Shown here piece after piece: positions 5,523 through 10,862 of a DNA stretch of 10,862 bases (the stretch's first letter is position 1; the number at the start of each line of letters is the position of its first letter). The stretch is from NCBI GenBank assembly GCA_903938205.1, contig CAJACJ010000159.1:1-10862 (forward strand). The letters run 5' to 3'. A program made the position numbers and the translations under genes. Origin of the DNA: an uncultured bacterium (GTDB lineage Bacteria > Planctomycetota > Phycisphaerae > Phycisphaerales > SM1A02). The notes under the pieces are model-generated. The model had not been told where the DNA came from, did no database searches, and saw nothing but the letters and a program-made list of their open reading frames with translations.

Positions 5523-7078
5523 TGACTCCTGACGCCGCGAGTCCAGTGTCTAGGGACACAATCTACGCCGAAGTTCGGCTGAACCAACAACTGCGTCGAC
5601 TGGAACAAGAACGAATTTTAAGTTGGCCGCTTGCCATTGGATTCATGGTTGGAATTTTTATTGTGCTGGCCGGCGCGCCGACCATGTTGATCGTTGGGAG
5701 TTACATGGACCAATATTCCAACGAAAAGAAGGCGCGCCAAGCGGCCTTCAGCGTTGAAAAAGAAATGGAAAAGCCAAAGCAACTGACCCCTGAAGAAGAG
5801 GAGCAATTGCTGAAACTTGGAATTGATGATGGCACTGAAAAGTCCACCATGACCTGGATTGGATATAAGGATTATCAGGAGCAATTGGCTAAAAAAAGCG
5901 AGGTTGAACAAGCCGCGTTTAAAGAGACTGATGCCGGCGGACGGCCAGCGCAAGCGCAACCCAATCAACAAGCGTCGCCGCCTACGCAAGCGCAGCAACA
6001 AGCACAGGCTCAACCGCAAACTCCACCGCCCACTCCGCAAACTCCTCCAGCGCAAACTCCCGCAGCCGCAACGGCGGTCGCTCAAGCGGATGAGCCAACA
6101 ACTCCAACCGCGCCTGCGCCAACAGAAACCGCGCCACCAGTGCAAGCGCCGGACACAACGCAAGCTGTTGCTCCTCCGCCAATGCCAGCTTCCCTTGCGC
6201 TTCCAGAAACTCCAAAGGTTGCAAATCCAGCCGCGGTTGTTCCGCTTGCGGATGAACGCAAAATTGAAACACAAATATTGCCTGTTGAAAAAGTGGGTGA
6301 CTCCAAAGATGACAAAGTTCCGCCAGAGCCGCTGAAAATGCCGCCGCCGGATTCCAAACCCACTGATCAAAAACCCAATGATTTAAAGCCAAACGAGGCA
6401 AAACCGACGGACGCCAAACCGATCGATGAGAAGCAACCAGAGAAACCCGCGGATGTGAAACCCACCGAAGAGAAACCGCTTGAAGCCACAAAGCCGCAAG
6501 TGAAACCGCCGGATACGAAGCCGCCGGAAAAACCTGCGGATGCAAAACCTGCGCAAGCCAACCCCGCAGCGAAACCTACAACTCCGCAACAACCAACGGT
6601 CGCAACTCCACCACCTTCGCCAGCCACGCCGCCGCAACAACAAGCCGCGGCAAGTCCGCCTGCAAATCCAAGTCAACAAACTCCCGCCACGCAAGCTGGG
6701 TCAACGCCTGGTCAACCAACCGACGGCGAGAAATCCGACCGCGAGTCCGACGCGACAAGTATTGTGGATGTGCCCCAGGCCAAGTGGCGCAATGGTCGTC
6801 CACTAGCTGGCAAGGGTTTGAATGTCCGCACGCAGCGCCCTGTGTTTGACGAGCTCACAACCATCTCCACGGGCGGAACGAATCCAATTGTCGAGATTGA
6901 ATTTGACAAAGAAGGCGTGCCAAAAAACTGCGTGATTCTGCAGAGTTCTGGCTCACAATTGATTGATCAACCCATCATTGATTGTCTCTACCGTTGGCGC
7001 GCATCGGGTAGCCAGTTAACGAATTTGCCCGAGGGCAAGACGCTGAAATATCGCATTCGCATGTTGCTGACAAAATGA
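5522..7078 (+). CDS. TonB-like energy transducer with very long Pro/Lys-rich linker
   Basis: The 518-residue protein has TonB/TolA architecture. A cytoplasmic N terminus of about 35 residues is followed by a single membrane helix (about 36-60, LAIGFMVGIFIVLAG). A periplasmic linker of some 350 residues follows, rich in P, Q, A and then in K-P, and a small folded C-terminal domain begins near 430. In that domain NPIVEIEFDKEGVPKNC, ILQSSGSQLIDQ and CLYRWRA match the TonB C-terminal pattern (V-x-[IF]-x-I/F-D-x-x-G, SSG, D-x-x-[AI]-x-x-[AC]-[IL]-x-x-W). The usual leading YP motif is not obvious. C470 and C488 are the only cysteines noticed and lie in this domain. It is far longer than E. coli TonB (239 residues); the extra length is linker, enough to span a wide periplasm. 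It follows exbD with a one-base overlap and ends in a 122-base convergent gap with surE. Confidence 0.85.
   Translation: MTPDAASPVSRDTIYAEVRLNQQLRRLEQERILSWPLAIGFMVGIFIVLAGAPTMLIVGSYMDQYSNEKKARQAAFSVEKEMEKPKQLTPEEEEQLLKLGIDDGTEKSTMTWIGYKDYQEQLAKKSEVEQAAFKETDAGGRPAQAQPNQQASPPTQAQQQAQAQPQTPPPTPQTPPAQTPAAATAVAQADEPTTPTAPAPTETAPPVQAPDTTQAVAPPPMPASLALPETPKVANPAAVVPLADERKIETQILPVEKVGDSKDDKVPPEPLKMPPPDSKPTDQKPNDLKPNEAKPTDAKPIDEKQPEKPADVKPTEEKPLEATKPQVKPPDTKPPEKPADAKPAQANPAAKPTTPQQPTVATPPPSPATPPQQQAAASPPANPSQQTPATQAGSTPGQPTDGEKSDRESDATSIVDVPQAKWRNGRPLAGKGLNVRTQRPVFDELTTISTGGTNPIVEIEFDKEGVPKNCVILQSSGSQLIDQPIIDCLYRWRASGSQLTNLPEGKTLKYRIRMLLTK
5936..6720 (+). repeat. Low-complexity Pro/Gln then Lys-Pro coding repeat inside the TonB-like linker
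   Basis: Codons for P, Q, A and T dominate the first half (about 5936-6180). The later part (about 6340-6580) is built from imperfect 'KPxDxKPxE' units, such as PTDAKP, PEKPADVKP and PEKPADAKP, with similar codons in each unit. This resembles the extended PE-PK region of TonB, which spans the periplasm, but is longer. The DNA-level similarity between units would favour length change by slippage. The repeats remain in frame throughout. Confidence 0.8.
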
Positions 7079-7200
7079 ACATCTGATTACGCGAACACAT
7101 TGCGCACAGAATGTCAAAGCATGTTTGGGCGGCTCACTTTTTGAAACGCTGTCACAACATAGAAATACAATGTCGTATCAAGTCACATCACAACTGATGG

Positions 7201-7998
7201 TTACTCCTTGGCAACGCCAAGATTGCGCAAGCGCTCCAACAACAGTCGATCGGTCAAGTCGTAGAACAATGGCGTGATGGTGATGCAACGCTCCGCAAGC
7301 GCTTCCACATCGCTGCCTTCGGCGGTGTGATAAAATTCCATTCCATTTCCTACGGACCAGTAGTACACCTGTCCATCCGGCGCGACGCGTTTTTCATAGC
7401 CATCAATTCCGGCGGATGTGTTCATGGGAACAAGTTTTATTTTTGGCATTGGCGCGTCGGAAGATTCAGTGTGCGGAACATTGATGCTGATCACGCGGTG
7501 CGCATGCGGCAAGCCGGGCTTCAGAACATGATCAATGGCGTAGCGAGCAATGGCGGCGGCGCGCGGTAAATTTGTTTTGCTGCGATCACCAATGTGCAAA
7601 CTGACGGCGATAGCGGGCACGCCTAGAAATGCGGCCTCCACGGCGGCGGCAATGGTGCCGGAATAAATCACATTAATGCCCACATTTGCGCCAAAATTCA
7701 TGCCGCTGATCACCACATCAGGTTGAGAATTTGGTCCATATTTTTCCTTCCACAAGGCGCGCAATCCAAGCTTCACACAATCGGCTGGCGTTCCCACAAC
7801 CGCGGTGCCGTTGGCGCCGTTGAGCAATGCGCGCGTGCGCGTCATCAGCGGAGTGTGAAATGTTATGCCATGGCTTTCAGCGCTTTGGCCATTGGCCGGA
7901 GCCACCACCATGACTTCGCCCAGCGACTGGATCGCCGTGTGCAATGCGGAAATTCCTGGCGCGTCCAAACCATCATCATTTGTCAAAAGTATTTTCAT
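7201..7998 (-). CDS. surE: 5'/3'-nucleotidase SurE
   Basis: SurE is a cytoplasmic metal-dependent phosphatase that removes phosphate from nucleoside 5'- and 3'-monophosphates and can trim short polyphosphate. The 265 residues match the family. The N terminus MKILLTNDDGLDAPGI carries the metal ligands D8 and D9. S39 (in NGQSAESHG) and N101 (in SGMNFGANVG) fill the remaining ligand positions known from E. coli SurE. GTPADCVKLGL and YSGTIAAAVEAAFLGVPAIA are further family signatures. GGTGA about 6 bases upstream of ATG 7998 acts as a plausible ribosome binding site. The gene begins 12 bases after the glycosyltransferase stop on the same strand, so the two are probably co-transcribed. The pcm gene that often adjoins surE in proteobacteria is absent. 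The gene converges on tonB. Confidence 0.96.
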   Translation of the reverse strand: MKILLTNDDGLDAPGISALHTAIQSLGEVMVVAPANGQSAESHGITFHTPLMTRTRALLNGANGTAVVGTPADCVKLGLRALWKEKYGPNSQPDVVISGMNFGANVGINVIYSGTIAAAVEAAFLGVPAIAVSLHIGDRSKTNLPRAAAIARYAIDHVLKPGLPHAHRVISINVPHTESSDAPMPKIKLVPMNTSAGIDGYEKRVAPDGQVYYWSVGNGMEFYHTAEGSDVEALAERCITITPLFYDLTDRLLLERLRNLGVAKE

Positions 7999-8010
7999 TG
8001 ATTCACCATT

Positions 8011-9234
8011 TCACCATGTACGGGGTTCAAGAATGTATTCACGACCACCCCAACGAACCGGGGTGCGATTGATCAAATCTTCAGCGGCACCAAAGAAACA
8101 ACGTGCGATTAAGAATCCGCCAAGCGGATGAAAGAACGCCGCCAACATTGGGGAGGCGCACAATTTGTGAATCCATGCGGCGGAGATTAAGAATGAAAGA
8201 GTTCCTAGGAGTCCCGTCCACATCACAGCGGACGCCAGCGGTTCAAGCGAGCCTCCATTGAACTGCCCGCTCCAACCAGCGCCAGCGATCAACGCCGCGA
8301 AACTACCCAGCGGCAACAACGCCGCGCCCACGCCAACAATCACGCCACTGCGACGCAATCGTGAGGGAACACGCTCCGAACCTTCAATGTAAATTCGCTT
8401 CCAACCCTGCAGAAATTCGCTTAATTTCTCGTACATTTCCACCATCAGCATGCCGTCGGCCACGGCCAAGCCACCGCGTCCTCCGCTGTCTTTCATGCGC
8501 CGCGAAAACGCGATGTCTTCTAATAGATCGTCCTTCACCGCGGCATGTCCGCCCATCTTGTCATAGGCCGCGCGATCAAACAACAGAAATTGTCCATTGG
8601 CGAACACGCGCGGATTTTTTGCGCGGTTGACTTGCGCAACGGGAAACATGCGCATGAGTTCCATGGCGGCCACGGGTTGAACCACGGCCTCAAACCAATG
8701 GCGAATGCGTGGCGTGCTCATGAGTGACAGCAACTGCAGGCCACGTTCATTGAGCATTCCTAATGATGCGCGAATAAGTTGCGGAGAAAATTCAACGTCC
8801 GCGTCAGTAAATAAAACATAGGCGCCCTTGGCTTGCTCGGCACCAACGCGGCCCGCGTTGCATTTGCCCGCCCAATCTTTTGGACAAGACGCGTTGTCAA
8901 TTAATTTCAGGCGCGGGTCGCGCGCGGCGATAGGCTGCAAGTTGGCGCGCGTGGCGTCGGTGCATCGATCAAGCACCACGATCACTTCTATATTGGAATA
9001 GTCGCCGCGCAAAATACTTTCAATGCAGCCGGGCGCGTGTTTTTCCTCGTTGTGCGCTGGAATGACCACGCTCACCAAGGGTTCGCCCACAGGCAACGCG
9101 AAAGCCAAACCTTGTTTAATCCGCGGAATTCTGGGCAAATCACGCGCAACTCGAATAGCCACGGTAATCCACCAGAAGGCGCAACCACCCGCCAACACAA
9201 GAAGAACCCAAAGAATCAAAACGCGAAAATCCAT
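8011..9234 (-). CDS. Membrane-anchored family 2 glycosyltransferase
   Basis: The product (407 residues from ATG 9234) is a GT-A-fold enzyme transferring a sugar from a nucleotide donor to an unidentified lipid or membrane acceptor. An N-terminal membrane helix (about 5-27) precedes the catalytic domain. VSVVIPAHNEE (54-64), VIVVLDRCTDAT (84-95), the metal-binding D144-A-D146 and the likely catalytic-base region LLEDIAFSRRMK (237-248, E239-D240) are in GT2 order. PKDWAGKCNAG (118-128) and FLQGWKRIYIEG (274-285) are typical of the subgroup that includes hopanoid- and carotenoid-associated transferases. Three C-terminal hydrophobic stretches (about 297-322, 335-358 and 361-382) complete it. The frame extends upstream to GTG 9306, but ATG 9234 places the membrane helix at the N terminus and has TACTCT 6 bases upstream. 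Acceptor unknown; the neighbour surE does not reveal it. Confidence 0.88.
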   Translation of the reverse strand: MDFRVLILWVLLVLAGGCAFWWITVAIRVARDLPRIPRIKQGLAFALPVGEPLVSVVIPAHNEEKHAPGCIESILRGDYSNIEVIVVLDRCTDATRANLQPIAARDPRLKLIDNASCPKDWAGKCNAGRVGAEQAKGAYVLFTDADVEFSPQLIRASLGMLNERGLQLLSLMSTPRIRHWFEAVVQPVAAMELMRMFPVAQVNRAKNPRVFANGQFLLFDRAAYDKMGGHAAVKDDLLEDIAFSRRMKDSGGRGGLAVADGMLMVEMYEKLSEFLQGWKRIYIEGSERVPSRLRRSGVIVGVGAALLPLGSFAALIAGAGWSGQFNGGSLEPLASAVMWTGLLGTLSFLISAAWIHKLCASPMLAAFFHPLGGFLIARCFFGAAEDLINRTPVRWGGREYILEPRTW

Positions 9235-9240
9235 TGACAA

Positions 9241-9246
9241 AGAGTA
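9241..9246 (-). promoter_or_regulatory. Candidate leaderless -10 box for the glycosyltransferase-surE unit
   Basis: Read on the minus strand, TACTCT lies exactly 6 bases (TTGTCA) upstream of ATG 9234, with no Shine-Dalgarno between. A convincing -35 hexamer was not found. The arrangement matches the STAS and lolC/E-like starts in this window. Prediction by eye. Confidence 0.35.
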
Positions 9247-9330
9247 GTCGAAGTTGTTGCCGTTGCCCCGCCAGAATTTCAGCCAAATCGCAAGGCAAAT
9301 GAACACACATACGCACCATCAACCCTCTAC

Positions 9331-9336
9331 TATCTT
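9331..9336 (+). promoter_or_regulatory. Candidate leaderless -10 box for the LolC/E-like permease gene
   Basis: TATCTT lies exactly 6 bases (GCTCGC) upstream of GTG 9343. No Shine-Dalgarno precedes the GTG and no other in-frame start was found upstream in this gap. An overlapping TACTAT (9328-9333) is a second candidate. No clear -35 element was seen. Together with the opposing box at 9241-9246 it would make the 108-base intergenic gap a divergent promoter region. Confidence 0.35.
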
Positions 9337-9342
9337 GCTCGC

Positions 9343-10862
9343 GTGTATCCAGTCCAACTTGCCAATCGATATCTGACAAGCCGCATCATTCCGCTGATCG
9401 CCGTGGCGGCCGTTGCATTATGCGTGGCGTTGGTGGTGATCGTGGTCAGCGTCATGAGCGGATTTCTTGACATGCTGCGCGCCAGTGGCCGCACGCTCAT
9501 GGGCGATGTGGTGATCAGTTATCCCATTCGTGGAATTCCTTGGTACGAGCAACTCATTGACACCATCGAAAAACTTCCTGAAGCCCAAGCCGCCACGCCG
9601 CTGATTGACACCTATGGACTTGTGCGCATGCCGTATCCCGAAGGCAGCGAAAAAGAAGTTGTGACGGCGAATGTGTGGGGAATTGAACCTCAAAGTTTCA
9701 ATCGTGTTACTGATTTCTCCAAGGCGTTGTATTGGAAACCCCCTGCCTCACCAGAAGCCGCCGCAAGCATGTCGCCCGATGATCTACGGTTGAAACTGAG
9801 CGACAAAATTCTCAATGACGGCCTGAATTTGGTGAAGAGCGACACAGGCGAGCCTGGACTTGTGCTTGGAATGCATGTTTCCATTGCCAATCAACGCATG
9901 CAAGATGGAAGCTATAAACCGCGCTACCCACAATGGTTCATGCCCAAGCAATATGTCACGCTCACGCTTGTTCCCATCAGCGCCAAGGGAACCATTGCGG
10001 AGCCGCGCGAGCGTGTGTTTCCGGTGGTGAATGAATTTAAAAGCGGCGTATATCAAATCGATAAAAACCGAGTGATGATTTCGCTTGCAGAGGCGCAAAA
10101 ACTATTGCGCATGGATGCCGGCACTTTGTACGACATGCAAGCGCCGCCGAATGCCGACGGAAGTTTGCCCGTGCTTGGAACAAGCCCCGCGAAAGCTTCC
10201 AAAATTCTTGTGCGTGCCAAACCTGGCGTCACTCCAGATCAACTTCAAACCGCCGTGTTCGCCGCCTATGAAAAATTTGCATATGAAGTTGCGGCCGATG
10301 AATCGAAAGTGATGAAGGCGCCGCGCATTGAGAACATGAGCATTCTCACGTGGGAGCAACACCTGCGCGACCTGATCGCTCCTGTTGAAAAAGAGCGGGA
10401 AATGATGCGTATTTTGTTCTCCATTGTGTATTTGGTATGCGCAGGTTTGGTGCTCAGCATCTTCTGGGCCATCGTGCAGGAGAAGACCCGCGATGTTGGA
10501 ATTCTGCGCTCAGTTGGCGCAAGCCGTTTCGGTATTTTGTGGATCTTCTTGCAATATGGATTGGTCATCGGCGCCATTGGCGGACTCTTTGGTGTTGGAC
10601 TTGGTTGGCTGGTGATTCATTACATTAATTTTATTCACGAGACTATTGGTCAAGACGCGCCCGCGTGGAGTTACATGGCGAGTTTCTGCATTGCACTGAT
10701 GAGTTTGGCCATGTGCGTGCGCGGCGCGAGGACCGGGGTTTTATTAAGCACACTTTTGTGGTTGGTGCTTGGCATCACGCTTGCCATCGTTGGCGCGGGG
10801 TTGATGCTGCACCGTGGCACATTGATTTGGGATCCAAGCGTCTATTACTTTGCAACAATTCC
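9343..10862 (+). CDS. LolC/LolE/FtsX-type ABC transporter permease, partial at right edge
   Basis: The frame has 506 codons and no stop before the window ends. The start (GTG, then YPVQLANRYLTSR) gives the standard family N terminus, a short cytoplasmic piece ending in 'RYL-x-SR'. TM1 (about 15-40) ends in SVMSGFLDMLR, the LolC/E signature. A large periplasmic domain of about 350 residues follows. TM2 begins near 397. QEKTRDVGILRSVGAS holds the coupling helix that contacts the ATPase, and TM3 follows. LolCDE extracts lipoproteins from the inner membrane for outer-membrane delivery; related permeases do other jobs. The motif WDPSVYYFATI (496-506) normally follows TM3 closely, but here about 55 residues with two hydrophobic stretches (444-459 and 466-489) intervene. 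The LolD ATPase would be expected downstream, outside the window. Confidence 0.88.
   Translation, partial: MYPVQLANRYLTSRIIPLIAVAAVALCVALVVIVVSVMSGFLDMLRASGRTLMGDVVISYPIRGIPWYEQLIDTIEKLPEAQAATPLIDTYGLVRMPYPEGSEKEVVTANVWGIEPQSFNRVTDFSKALYWKPPASPEAAASMSPDDLRLKLSDKILNDGLNLVKSDTGEPGLVLGMHVSIANQRMQDGSYKPRYPQWFMPKQYVTLTLVPISAKGTIAEPRERVFPVVNEFKSGVYQIDKNRVMISLAEAQKLLRMDAGTLYDMQAPPNADGSLPVLGTSPAKASKILVRAKPGVTPDQLQTAVFAAYEKFAYEVAADESKVMKAPRIENMSILTWEQHLRDLIAPVEKEREMMRILFSIVYLVCAGLVLSIFWAIVQEKTRDVGILRSVGASRFGILWIFLQYGLVIGAIGGLFGVGLGWLVIHYINFIHETIGQDAPAWSYMASFCIALMSLAMCVRGARTGVLLSTLLWLVLGITLAIVGAGLMLHRGTLIWDPSVYYFATI

Noticed and set aside
5618..6370. Long minus-strand frame of 250 codons opposite the TonB linker
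   Set aside because: It is rich in R, L, W and G, as expected from reading the Pro/Gln-rich repeat backwards. It has no start context or domain.
7079..7200. Terminator between convergent tonB and surE
   Set aside because: Only a weak ACATT/AATGT stem (7097-7101 with 7110-7114) is present, with no T-run on either side. Termination is expected here, but no site can be supported.
9235..9306. N-terminal extension of the glycosyltransferase from GTG 9306
   Set aside because: The added 24 residues have no ribosome binding site and put an awkward stretch ahead of the membrane helix. ATG 9234 is better and has the TACTCT box.

Overview
The window reads as chromosomal DNA of a Gram-negative, outer-membrane-bearing bacterium. 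It carries a lipid A gene (lpxI), an ExbD/TonB energy-transduction pair and a LolC/E-type permease. The GyrA breakage-reunion motifs (GNYHPHGES, YPTLV, LIDKQGNFGSI, PPAAMRYTEARM) resemble those I know from Planctomycetota and the wider PVC group, so I favour that affiliation with moderate confidence; it is inferred from motif memory, not from a search. No phage, transposon, CRISPR, tRNA or rRNA signal was seen.

Left part (1-1784, + strand): the C-terminal end of a LOG-family Rossmann protein overlaps lpxI by an ATGA. A TlyA-like rRNA methyltransferase without an S4 domain follows after 30 bases. A 283-base gap (1785-2067) then holds a possible promoter and short direct repeats ahead of gyrA.

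Centre (2068-7078, + strand): gyrA is complete. After 41 bases comes a compact cluster of a small STAS protein, ExbD and a long Pro/Lys-rich TonB-like protein, spaced +3 bp and -1 bp. No ExbB is present in the window. The ExbD/TonB pair should carry proton-motive energy from the inner membrane to the outer membrane; what the STAS protein does there is open.

Right part: surE and a membrane-anchored family 2 glycosyltransferase lie on the - strand (7201-9234), probably as one operon, converging on tonB. Diverging from the glycosyltransferase after 108 bases is a LolC/E/FtsX-type ABC permease (9343 to the right edge, open). It is a strong gene, and it seems to carry an extra hydrophobic hairpin before its last membrane segment.

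The two observations most worth checking are that hairpin and a TANNNT box exactly 6 bases upstream of the start codon at three transcription-unit starts that lack a Shine-Dalgarno sequence. The latter suggests leaderless transcription.
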